DNA from: Lathyrus oleraceus
Lineage: Eukaryota; Streptophyta; Magnoliopsida; Fabales; Fabaceae
Length of the DNA stretch: 64,000 nt
Reading direction: 5' to 3'
Assembly: GCF_024323335.1 (NCBI RefSeq)
Contig: NC_066579.1
Location: 236,519,475-236,583,474 of the forward strand
Part shown: one piece after another, positions 42,305 to 54,700 of the stretch
Layout of the letters: each line of letters opens with the position of its first letter
Position numbering within the stretch: the first letter of the stretch is position 1
Position numbers and translations under genes: made by a program
The notes under the pieces: model-generated
What the model was told of the DNA's origin: nothing
Databases searched by the model: none
What the model saw: only the letters and a program-made list of their open reading frames with translations

Positions 42305-44736
42305 AGGCAAAAATTAGGGATTATTGCAAGTAACTGCAGTTGGTTGATTCCTAGACATTGGAGCAGTTTTGAGCAAATCAGTCAGTTCTGAATCATCATT
42401 CTCAACCGAAGCCAAGAGCGTAGCGAATATTAAAGTTGGTAGAAGGATTACTGATCATTGTATTCAATGTAGCCCTTTTCCATGTAAATTACCATTTTTC
42501 AACTTTTATAAAAGATCTACGGAGTCTTGTCATTTACAAACTATCATTCTATTAAATAAAGTTGAGCTTTTTATCCAATTGTTTCTACTCTTATTTATTT
42601 TTCAGCTAAATAGAATTGAATTTTATGATGATAATTTTAAAATTGAATATCAACAGCAGTCTGAGAACAGGTAAGTCCTAAAGTGCGAAGCATTGTTGGT
42701 CTTCCCCAAGCAGTTGGTTTGGTAACTTTTTCCTCCCCAACAACAACTCAGATTTCTCCAGCTGAGTTTGTAATCACCTCCCCAACTGAGTTGTAGGCTC
42801 ACATCCTCAACAGTTTACTCAGACCCCGTACAGAGTTTTATCTCCTATAGTCCCTGGTAGAATTCATTTCTGATTCCCAACAATGTTGATCCTGGGGAGT
42901 GTTTGATTTAGTCCCCTGCAAGGTTGTCTCCACTTCGATATGGAGTTGATCTAAAATTCCCCGCAGAATGTAGACCCTCCGCAGATATTTTCTCCTTCCC
43001 CAACTAGGGTTGAGATATTCAAAGCCAGGTGATTGGCATCCATCCCCCATCATGTTTCTCTGGTTGGTGTTTCCATCTTGTCGAGATCAGCCGAGTGTTG
43101 TAAGGATGATTCAAATCAGTGACATTTGTATCCTTTGCAATCGTTTGTTAGCATAATCATCAATCATGTACATACATACTCATGCATCCGATATTTCATT
43201 ATGCAGTTGCTATTTCATTTAATTCCTTATTTCTGATCCCCTGCTATGGTGACATTGTTTCTCCGTGCAGATTTGGTGTGTTTGTCCTCTTTCAATTGTA
43301 GAGTGTCATCCCCTTAGGCAGAAAGAGTTTAACCTTTCTCATTCCCCTGTGAGTTATTTCCTCATGGATGATTATTATTTCAGTCTCCTCCGCAGCTAAT
43401 TATCTGGATGGAACCACTCCCTATGAGTTATATCCTAATGGGGTTGAGTCTTTGTTTGACCGTTTCTTTCTAGCTCTTACCTAGATAGATACTTTTGGTC
43501 CCTCGGGAGTTTATTGCCTAGTAACTACTAATATTCTTCTCTATTTTTGAGTACTTTACTTTTTCCCAATACCCGATAGAAGTAATTTACTTCCTTCGTT
43601 TTCCCCAGTGGATTCATTTTCACATTTCCCCAAGCAGTATATCCCTGATATGTTCATCTTAATTGATGACGGGTTTCTACCTTTGTGGTTTTCTACCCAG
43701 TAAAAAGGTAGTTGTAATCCCTACTTTTCATTCCCCAGAGAGTTAATCCTTGATATGTTCATCTTAACTGATGACAGATTTTCTTCTTTTTGCGGTGTTC
43801 TGCCCAGTAATCGATAGTTATAAATCCTGCTTCCCCCTTTTGAGTTTATCCTTGATATGTTCATCTTAATCGATGAGAGATATTCTCTCTCTTTGGTATT
43901 CTATCCAGTAATCGATAGATATAATTCCTACTTTTTCCAAGTGGTCTATCCTTGATATGTCCATCTTAACTGATGAATATTCTTTCTCTGAGTTTATTCT
44001 TGATATGTTCACTTTAACCAGTGACGGGTATTCTCTTTCTTTGGTCTTCTGCCCAGCAACCGGTAGTTGTAAACCCTATTTGATATTTTTCTAGTAGGTC
44101 ATTCTTACCCAGTAACTGCTAATGAATACACCTCTTTTTCCCTAGCGAGTCATCCTTGATATGTTTACCCTAATTGGTAACGGATGCCTCTTTGTCAGAG
44201 TATATTATCTTCCTACCGAGTAACCGGTAGTAGATGATAAACTTCTTGTACTCCTATGTTGAAGTTTATTCTTCCCTAGTTGAGTTTGGGTGCGTATTTC
44301 CTCAATGAAGTCGCCAATCCCCTGTTTGGTTCAGGTATTTCAGCTTTGTTTTAGTTTACCCGTTTTCCTCTGCAGATTTTTCTGGTTCCCCAACTGAGTC
44401 CTTCCATTGATTTATTTTCATGGAAAATCCCCTCGTGTCTCCAGCAGTTTTTAAGTTGTAGCTTGGCCTACACACAGCTGTTATTCCCTAGAGTCTCTGT
44501 CTCCCCAGTGAGTTTTCCTTATGGCATGCATTATGCTCCTATGGACTTTCAGTCTCTCCGGATTCTTTCCTTTTATGGAAATATTTTCCCCACAGAGATT
44601 CTTTTTAACATTCATATCATATGCATCACGAGGTCTCTTAGGGACCAAAATTTATTTCTATATGTTGTTATTTAAGTCCATTCTACTGAGTCGATACAAA
44701 GATTTTAACCTTCACATCCTTAGTTAGAATATCCTT
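42305..44736 (+). other. 3' untranslated region of element D
   Basis: Non-coding, rich in CCCCA motifs. 42700-43070 holds repeated CCCAACTGAGTT-like motifs. 43630-44230 holds degenerate tandem repeats that can form stems. The last 400 bp are homologous to 7340-7800 (element B). No supported gene. Confidence 0.75.
43630..44200 (+). repeat. Imperfect tandem repeats with variable stem, element D
   Basis: Units of about 60-100 bp share TTGATATGTTCATCTTAA. Stems: TCATC/GATGA (43654-43669), TCACT/AGTGA (44009-44024), TTACC/GGTAA (44165-44180), with six-base loops at the same position. Homologous to 7840-8600 in B. Confidence 0.75.
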
Positions 44737-44749
44737 AAATAGGGGCAGT
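44737..44749 (+). other. Polypurine tract of element D
   Basis: AAATAGGGGCAGT directly before the LTR TGTAAGACCCC. Confidence 0.85.
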
Positions 44750-46563
44750 TGTAAGACCCCAATTTTGACATAAAGATCCCTCATGCTATCTCATCATATG
44801 CATTGGCTTTGGGATCATACCTTGGCATCCTCCTTACCCCATATTCATTGGGTTTGCATTGGGAGAGATCATCAAGCACATTTGATTGTATCATACTTTG
44901 TTTTTCATTTATTACTAACCAAAATACCAAAAATATGTCAATGTATAGTTTGTTGCTTTTGTAGGTAGTGTGTGTGTCCACCCATGCTTCATCTAGGTCA
45001 TATCTAGGGTTTGAGACCCTCAATGCAAGGAGATCAATCAAGAGATAGTTCACATTAACTTTAGGCATCATATATGGGTCCCCATGATCTTCACATATCA
45101 TTTTGATCACGAAATCATCAAGAGTTTGAAGCTTGTTTGCCTTGGAAACCCTAATTCATCTGGGTATCTTGTGTGGCTTTTTCAAAAAGTTTCATCATCA
45201 ATTGATAAAATATTTCAAGGGATACTTCATTAGTCCTAAAAATCAAGAGAATAATAAGTTAGCAAGATGGTTCATGGTGGTTGACCAGAGAAAGTCAATT
45301 GGTCAAAACTGGGGTTCCCTAGACCCTATCTCCTACACTTTTTGTCATATGAAAATGATTCCAAGAGAAACTATACTCATAATTACATTCCAAACAACTT
45401 TCATGTAAAAGTCTAGAGCTCTTTTTACTTGGAAAGTCATTTTTAACGGTGAAAGGTTATAGGTCATTTTGTTTGAACCCTAGTTAGGAGGTATACTTCC
45501 CAAGACCATAACTTGCTCATTTTTTTTTGAGATGAAAGCCATTAAAATTCCATGATCAAATTCAGGATGTCTACTTCAACGTTTATGTTTGGAGGAAGTT
45601 CAAATTCAACTTACAAATGCATGTGCCAAGAGGAAACATTATAGGTCATTTTGGGCCATTACCATTGAACAAGTGATTTTCCTCAACTTCTAAAATGCAT
45701 AACTCCCTTATGCCAAATCCAAATCAGGTCAAATTTGTTACTAAATTGAAGAGGTTTGAAAGAGAGAAAACTTTGATGAAGGAAATTTTTCCTTTTGAAG
45801 CCCATAGCAAAAGTTATTCAAGGAGGAAGAAGTGAACATTTGACTTGATACTTAGAAAATTTTCAAGCATGTTTGATTTTCCAAACTTCCACCTTAAAAT
45901 TCATCATGATCTAAGATTCAAATGTAAAAGTGTTCAACATGAAAGTTGTTCCCCTTGATCTCAACTTTCCAAAAACTCCAAGATCATCTCATTTGGCCAA
46001 AGAATGAAGGACTTGTGCATGGGTTCTTTTGAAAGGATCAATTGGATGAATTTCACCTTCACATTTTAAACACAAATGCATGGCCACATGACATGATTTC
46101 AGCATGATTCTCAAGCATTTTTGGACCCGATAGCATCACTTGATGGGCCTATCACACGCCCATGCAAGCATGCATTGAAAATTGCTAAAAATGGCAAAAT
46201 TTGGAAGTTTGTGGAAATGAATCTCATGGCTTATAAATACAACCCCTCATGCTCAAAATTGAGGACCTCATGCCTAAGCTTTGAACCTGTAATCCAAACC
46301 CTCACCATTAAAGAATAATCTTGAAGGTTTTTATTTGAAAATCAAGCTTCAAATCTCATTCTATTTTGAGATTGAAACTCCAAGAGTCCAAGCCATTTTC
46401 TGATCTTAATCACTTCCTACAAGCTTCTGAAACAAAGCCACGCACAATTCGGGGATGTGTTAGCAATGGCCTGAACCATCAAATATTCCTCATATCTTCT
46501 AATCTTAGCCATCTATTTTAATTACCACGTGTTGAATGAAGCGTTGGTGGACTGCGCGTTTCT

Positions 46564-46609
46564 GGCCATCAGATCTGCCACCTCAATTAATGAGGGAGAT
46601 CTGATGGCC
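46564..46609. promoter_or_regulatory. Mid-LTR inverted repeat with ATTAA loop, copy 1
   Basis: Outer arms GGCCATCAGATCT and AGATCTGATGGCC (13 perfect pairs) and inner arms CCTCA/TGAGG enclosing ATTAA. It lies before an AT-rich stretch. Confidence 0.8.
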
Positions 46610-49444
46610 CTTGTTTTTTTGTATTTTCTGATTTTTCATTTAATTGCTTTATTTTGTTTAATTCATAATAATTTCATTTTTAATCCAAAAAAATGGGACT
46701 TTCACCAAAAATCTTTAAATATTTTTCTCTTTCATTTTCTGAATAAAAATATTTTTTGGATTAATTTTGATATTTTTCATGAATTAAATGTTTTTGTGCA
46801 TATTTTTAATTGTGTAAAAATACTTCTGACTTTTCAAAACTAATGATTTTTTTTGTCTAAGGTCCTTTGACCTAGTTTGACCTAGAATAAATCTCTTGGC
46901 TATTTAATTGGTGTTTTGAAGAGGTTTTAGGTTTTGACCAAACTAATTTGTATTTTAATGCATTTTTAAATTGATTAATTATGTAAAAATTGTGTTGAGC
47001 CATTTTTATGGTCTTGTGATGTTTGATATTTGTTTGGCCCTTGGTCAAGGTTGATTTGACTTTTGTTGGATTAAAATAATTGGATTTAGGGGATTGATGA
47101 AATATACATTCCATATCCCAAAATGAATGAATGATTTTAATTGGATAAAATTCCTCCCATGACCAATTTGTGTTTCTCTCATTCCCCTCCCCCTCCATCT
47201 TCATTCCCATTCTTTCCCATCCCTTTCATTGACTAATGAAATTTCAATATCCTAAGACTATTGGGTCATCAATAACCATGTGTTAGAGGAACCAATACAA
47301 GTATGAATGAGATAGGTCCATCCTTTTGATCTTTTCTTTTAGTGTGTGGTATGTTTTAGGAGTTTGGTTCATTATACCAAATCTCTAACATGCATTAGCA
47401 CCTAAATTTTTATTGCCCGATGTCAGATAGTTGTGACTTCTACATAGAGCTAGGGAAATTTAGCTTTCTATATGACATTCTTGTCTATTGGATTGCATCC
47501 CATTGGTCAGATCTTTTCAACTCTTAACTTTTAATTTTATGCTTAGGATTAGTCTCTTCATCTCCTCCCACTTCATAAATTTCAAAATCTATCCCCCTTT
47601 TCAAAAACCTTCTTCTCTTTTGATTTCAAACTTAGACATATCTCAAATAGAAACTTTGGCCTTATGCCATTGCATTTTTTACCTCCTTTTCTTAGTGTGT
47701 AACTTCCTCAACAAACTTCTTCAATATTTGATAAAGTATTTCAAGGGATACTTCATTATACATCATATTATTCCTATTTGATTCTCCATGAGTTCAAAAG
47801 ATCAAGAGAACTTCAAGTTTTCAAGTTGGTTCAAGGTGGTTGACCAGAGAAAGTCAACTAGTCAAAATCGGGGTTCACTAGACCCTATCTCCTACAATTT
47901 TTGTCATATGAAAATGATTCCAAGATAAAAATTACTCCTTATGACATTCCAAACAACTTTCATGTTTAAGTCAAGAGCTAGTTTTCCTTGGAAAGTCATT
48001 TTTCATGATGAAAGATTATAGGTCATTTTGTCTGTGCCCTATTTAGGAGGTCAACTTCCAAGGACCATAACTTGCTCAATTTTTATACGATGAATTCCAT
48101 CCAAGTTGCATGATCAATTTCACGATGTCCTCTACAAATTTTATTCTTTCATAAACTTCAAATTCAACTTTTAAAGGCATGTTCCAAGAGGAAACATTAT
48201 AGGTCATTTTGGGCCATTACCGTTGAACAAGAAATTTTCCTCAACTTATAAAATGCATAACTCCTTCATGCCAAATCTAAATGAGGTCAAATTTCTGACC
48301 AAATTAAATAGGTTTGAAAGAGATACAACTCTGATGAAGGAACGTTTTCCATTTGAAGCACATAGCAAACGTTATTCAAGGTGGAAGAAGTGAACATTTG
48401 ACTTGGTACTTAGAAAAATTTCAATTATGTTTGATTTTCCAAACTTCCACCTTAAAATGCATCATGATCCAAGCTTCAAATAGAAAAGTATTCAACATGA
48501 AAGTTGTTCCCCTTGATCCCACCTTTACAAAAAGTCCAGAATCACTTCATTTGGCCAAGGTTTGAATGACTTGCGCATGACTTTTCTTCAAGGTTCCATT
48601 TGGATGAATCTCATGATCACTCCTCAATTTAAAATGCATGGCTTCATGTCACCCTTTCAACATCACTCATGATTATCTTTGGACCTTTCGACATCACTTC
48701 ATGGGCCTATCACACGCTTATGCAAGCATGCATACTTAAATTGCTATTTTTGGCATTTGAATGGGAGTGTGTGGAAATAAATTCCCTAGCCTATAAATAC
48801 ATTGCCTCATGCTCAGAATTGGGGACACCTTCACCATTAGCGGATAAACTTGAAGGTTTTCAATTAAAAATCGAGTTTCAATTTCACTTCTATTTTGAAG
48901 TTGAAACTCCAAGAATCCAAGCCCTTCTTTGATCTAATTCACTTCTTGGAAGCTTATGAAGTCAAGCCAAGGCCAATTAGAAGCAAGATCAAGCTACTCG
49001 AAGGTGATTTTTCAGAAACTTTCTCTCTTCGATTCTCTCTCAATTCTTCACCATTCTCTTTGATTTTTGGTTGGCTGAAGTCCTACCAATGTAGGCAACA
49101 AGATTGAGTTGATTTAAGGTCAAATCAAAGCAACTCATTTCATGAACCACAAATTTCAAATCCATGTATCTTTCAATATACTTGGAATTGGAAGAAATGG
49201 AGGTCAAATTCGAGCTCCTGGGAATTTTTCCTTTGAAGTAATGTCCTTGTTTTTCATTTTTCATTGAGTTGAGGGTGGACCAGTCCGGTGAGGTCCACCA
49301 GAGAAGATGACCGGAGCTAGGGCTCCGGTGGTGAGTTGGCTTCCTCTCATCCATCTGATGTCCAAGGATCTAATCTCAGCCTTTGGTTTGCAGTACCATA
49401 GTTCCCACGCGTTGACTAGAGACCATGGTGGATAGCATGCACGT

Positions 49445-49490
49445 GGCCATCAGATCTGCCACCTCAATTAATGCGGGAGATCTGATGGCC
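49445..49490. promoter_or_regulatory. Mid-LTR inverted repeat with ATTAA loop, copy 2
   Basis: Same 13-bp outer arms (49445-49457 and 49478-49490). The inner right arm is TGCGG, so one inner pair is lost. Confidence 0.8.
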
Positions 49491-51782
49491 CTTGTTATTT
49501 TGAATTTCTTTTTATTTTCTGATTTTTCATTTAATCCCTTTATTTTGTTTAATTCATAGAAAATTCATTTTTAATCCAAAAAATATGAGACTTTCACCAA
49601 AAATCTTTAAATATTTTGCTCTTTTATATTCAGAATTAAAATTATTTTTTGGATAAATTTTGATATTTTTCATGAATTAAATGTTTTTGTGTATATTTTT
49701 AATTGTTTAAAAATACTTCTGACTTTTCAAAAATAGTGAGAAAAAAATTCTAAGGTCCTTTGACCTTTTTTGATCTAGGATAAATCCCTTGGCCATTTAT
49801 TTGGTGTTTTGAAGGGATTTTAGGTTTTGACCAAATAAAAATGTATTTTAATTCATTTTTTAATTGATTCAATGTTTAAAAATATTATTGAGCCATTTTT
49901 ATGGTCTTATGATGTTTGACTTTCTGTTTGGGCCTTGGTCAAGGTTGATTTAACTTTTGTTGGATCAAAACCATTGGATTTAGGGGGTTGGTGAAATGTA
50001 TATTTCACCTCCCAAAATGAATGAATGGTCTTGATTTGATGAAATTCCTCCCATGATCAATTTGTGCTTCTATCTTCCCCTCCCTCTTCATCTCCCTCCA
50101 TATTCTTTCCCATTCCCTCATTTGACCAATGAAATCTCTAATGTCTAAAGGCTAATTGATTCATCAATGACCTTGTGTCAGATGAATCAATACAAGTATG
50201 ATTGAGATAGGTCCCTCCCTCTTGATCTTTTTCTTTTAGTGTGTGGTATGTTTTAGGAGTTGGTTCTTCATACCAAATCTCTAACATGCATTAAAACCTA
50301 AATTTTTATTGCCCGACCTTAGATAGTCGTGACTTCTACATAAGTCCAATTACGATTGCTTAACATAGAGCTAAATTTGACCCTCAAGGAATATCATGCT
50401 AGTAAATGAGATTGTAAGTCTCCCATTCTTCATGGCATTGTATGGAGACTTGACCTTTTTTTCTTTCATAGGAGCTAGTGGTATACTTGTTGAATTATCC
50501 AAGTTAGAGCCCTTCTCATGGTAGATGTCTTGGTTTAAGGATTCATACTTGTGAATGAATGGTTGAGTGTTCTCCAAAGAATGGCTCAATCAATTAAAAA
50601 TCACCATTAACACTTGACTAACCTTTGACTAGCTTTTGTTAATATTGTTTTTACTTTCAAGTCATTTACTTCGTGCAATTTAAATTTCAGTCATTTATCA
50701 TTGATTGCCATTTACATTTCATATAACTTGTTTATGTTTATGTCATTTTCACTTTGCTCCTTTGAGTCATATCTTGTGATTGTATCTATATTGTTTATGC
50801 ATTTTCGTTTTATTTCTGATCCTAGGACCTTAAAATACCTAATAACAACAAAAACCCTAAAAAAACATCGGGTGGGTTGTTGAACTTGATCTGAACTTTT
50901 GGACTTAGGATTAGGGAACATTCCCTGTGCAAAAAGGACTTGGCCAATGCCAACATTCTGAGACTGAGCTATTATGAACTAAGCCTTCATCTAATACAAG
51001 ATTTGGGATTTGTTTGAATTCATCTGCTACCTTGTCTTAGTGCTTAACTGTTATTTTGATTTTGTATCTGATGCTTTGCTTTGAGTTAATCAAGGAATAT
51101 TTCATCTGATACATGGAAAGACAATGAAGACTATTATCTATGGGAATTGCATGCTTGGATGTGGCTATCTTTATTTGATGCCTTGATCTTCATGATGTAT
51201 GGATATTGCTCATTGATTATTGATTATTGCTTGATAAAAGTCCATAGGAAATGGGTTTCTATATGACATTCTTGTCTGTTGGATTGCATCTTATTGGTAA
51301 GATCTTTTCAACTCTTAACTTTTTAATTTATGCTTAGGATAGCCTCTTCATCTCCTCCCAGTTCTTAAATTTCAAAAGCTCTCCCCCTTTTCAAAAACTT
51401 TATTTGCTTGTGGTTTCAAACTTAGACTTTGGTTTAATAATTAGAAACTTTGGCCTTATGCCATTTAATTTTCAAACTCTTTCTTAAATCAAATTTGTAA
51501 ATAAACTTAATCATATTGAGTTAAAATTTCAAAAGACAAAAAGAACTAACAACTCCATTCAAATATTTGGCCTTTTATGCCATTTTCATTTAAACCTGTG
51601 TTAAAAGAAATTCACCAACTTCTTTGAAATTTTTACCACGAAAATATAATCAACGAATTATTTTCTCATCCCCATACTCTACTTTTATCAAACATCTTTT
51701 ATACCAAAAACACATGCACACATAAAAAAGGGCTCCCTAGGAGTACCTAGGACACTTTGGGTGCTAACACCTTCCCTCTGTG

Positions 51783-54700
51783 TGTAAGACCCCAATTTTG
51801 TCCCTAAGATCCCTCATAACATCATAACATTTCATTTGCATAGCCTCAAGGATCATTAGCATCTTGGTTCCCTTTGCCTTTGGGTGGGACCTTCTGTGAG
51901 TTGGTTTAAGATCACCAAGCATGCTTGAATTATATATCATTGCTTTTCTCATTTTGTTTACTAACCAAAAGCACAAAATATGTCACTAACATTTTTGTTT
52001 GTAGCTTGAGCAATCACAAGGTCCAAAGCTTCTAGGAGATCATTGGTACAAAGACATGGTCAAGAGGAGATGATAGAAAGCATGGTAATGGTTCCCAAAT
52101 ATCTCATCCATCAAATATGCCTCCCTAGTACCTCAATTCATCATTTTGATCAAAGCAAGTCAAAGGGCTTGAGGTCCTGTTCTTCAAGAAAACCCTAATT
52201 CATCTGTGCATCACAATGCCTTGCTCATGAAGCAACCTCAGCCCATGGTCAAATACAATCAAGGTAACTTCTTTAATTCATCATTTCATGCATATTTGAA
52301 CTTATTTGAGTGTCCTCAATCATCAATTCATCAAGATATGAGTTGTGGACTTGAGAAGTTCATCAGTCAATTCATCTGACTATTTTGAAATGCATTAAGA
52401 CCTAACGTTTTATGTGTTGGTCAAATGGAGATGGTTTCAAAATCAAATATTCTCTTAAGGACAATATGAACAACTTTCGTGTTCATCAAAAATTTATTTG
52501 AATCTTGGAACGCCATCTTCCATTCCAATACATTATAGGTCATTTTAACTGAAACCCTAATTGTGGGTCAACTTCCCAAGCACATAACTCATTCATTTTT
52601 TATGATTTTGAGGTGGGATTAAATGCATTAGAAATCTTAAGATGTCTACTTCAAATGTTATGTTGAACAAAATTTCAAAGTCTCAAAGTAAATACATGTG
52701 ATAATGCAAGACATTATAGGTCCTTTTTGACCAAATGCATTAAAAGTCAAAAAAGTCCAAATTCAAGTGCCCATAACTCTTTCATAAAAAATCCAAATGA
52801 TGCAAAATATCAGTCCATTTTGATCGTCTTGAAAAGATATACAACTTTCGTGTTGGAGGTTTTTCCATTTGAAGCTTGCATCATAAAAAAAGAGGGGCTT
52901 GAAAATTGGCCAATTTTAGAAACTTTGCCTTGACATGTCATACACCTTGCACTTTAAACTCAAATTTCATAAATTTCCACACTTCAAATGGATTTTTGCT
53001 CAACATAACAATTGTTCCTTACATCAAGGCCTTTCCAACCATTACTCACATGATCATGTTTGGATTTTTTTCATTGGGACTTTCGAAGAGATGAATGTTT
53101 AGGTACAAATGAGAAATTCACTTAAAATCTTGGTACATAAGCAATTGCCTTGCAAGTCACACGTCCAATTCCATTTGGCTGATGCTCAAAATTCATTTGG
53201 CATTGTTTTTGGGCCTTGTGCATGATCATGCAAGCCCATGCAATGAAGGTCCACATGCCATGCACACAGATTGATCACATTCTCCTTGCCACTTCCTCTA
53301 TAAATAGAGACCTCATTCCATTCATTTCACACGCCTAATTCAACTTGAAATGCTGCAGAATTCTTTCCATAGCCATCACTAAAGAAGCAATTCCATTTTT
53401 CTCAAATTTTTCAGATCTAAAATTCAACTTCATCTGGTTGAATTCTTAGATCTAATGCTTCTAAACCTTCACCATTCATCTCATTGAACTTTTGTTTTAG
53501 CAAAGCAAGCAAGGCATCAAGCTCAAGCTACCAGAATTCAAGCTTACATTCCAACTGGTATTTTCTTCGATTCTCATCATCCATGGACCTTTTTGCTTGG
53601 ATCTAATGTTTTCTGAAGTCCTCACTTGAGAGGCAAGCTAGTGGTAGCTTCAATTTTGCTTTTCCTTGATCTGTATTTTGCATACCTGAATCTTCCACCT
53701 CAGATTTCTCAATTTATAGGAACCTTGAGTGTGATTCAAGGTTACAGGGGTGATGTACATCACCCCAGCTTCATTTTGGTATAAGGATCGTGAATTTCCA
53801 TGAAGGTTTGAAAACCTACAAAATTGACCGGAATCTGCAGGCTCACCGGAGAAGAAGGTGGCTCCGGTGGCCGTCTGTTGCCAGTTTGAATGCTGGCCGT
53901 TGGATGTGATTCCCAGATCGAATCCTGACCATTGCTTGTTATGACTTTTATTTGTTTTCCATGTGGTTGCATTGACCGTGGCTTATCATGAGCGCGCGCC
54001 TCTAGATCCTTGGATCTACCAGCTCAATTAATGAGCTCAGATCCAAGGGCTCTCGTTTTTTCCAATTTCTATTTTCTGTTTTAATTCCATTTTATTTTCT
54101 TAAATTCAATTTTATTTCAAAAATCAATATCTCTTTCATTTTTTATCCAAAAATTATGGGACCAATTGCATTATTTCCCAAATAATTTCTAGTTTCTATT
54201 TTTTTTTTTTTATTTTTTTTATTTTGTCATTTGATATTTTTCATGAATTTTCTCTTTTCTGGTTATTTTTAATTCATTTTAAATAGTTTTTGATATTCAA
54301 AAAATACAAAAATATTTTCCTAGCCTATTTGAATGATGATGAATCTATGAAAAATATTCTCATCAATTTTTAGATTGATTTGAGATTTATTTGAGATTTT
54401 AATTCAATTAGGTTATTTTTATTCATTTTTAATTGGTTAAAAATAGTTTCTGACTTTTAAAAATGCTGAATTTTTTTGTCAAACTTTGTTTGACCTTGTT
54501 GAACTTAGGATAAATTACTTGGACCTTTCAAGGTTGATTTGAAGTAATTTTGAAGTTTGACCTTTCCATTTATTTTTAATTCAAGTTTATTTTAAATATT
54601 AAAAAATGCCAAAAATAGTTTATTCATTTCTTGACTCCCAATCTTCATCTCACTTCTATTTTTGATTGTTTGACCTTGACTTTCAATGTTATTGGTCAAC

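Larger units (their letters stand above)
41231..51782 (+). mobile_element. Element D: Ogre-like, internally deleted
   Basis: Plus-strand element of the B/E family. An LTR start (41231-41566) is joined directly to the end of integrase (41581-42140), so most of the 5' LTR, ORF1, gag, protease, RT and RNase H are gone. A hairpin cluster, 3' UTR, polypurine tract and 3' LTR follow (44750 on). It is inserted into element B (flank ATAAC at 41226-41230), and its 3' LTR is interrupted by element E at 51783. Confidence 0.88.
44750..51782 (+). repeat. 3' LTR of element D with internal ~2.5-kb duplication
   Basis: Starts TGTAAGACCCCAATTTTGAC. At over 7.0 kb it exceeds the related LTRs of B (5.0 kb) and E (4.9 kb) because a segment occurs twice: about 45200-47735 and 47736-50300. 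Each copy contains TTTCAAGGGATACTTCATTA at its start, the GACCAGAGAAAGTCAA block, the ATTAA-loop inverted repeat (46564-46609; 49445-49490) and the AGTYGTGACTTCTACATA block. The join lies in GATAAAGTATTTCAAGGG near 47730. The last ~0.4-0.5 kb expected by comparison with B is cut off by element E at 51783. No gene is supported; short ORFs differ between the two copies. Confidence 0.8.
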
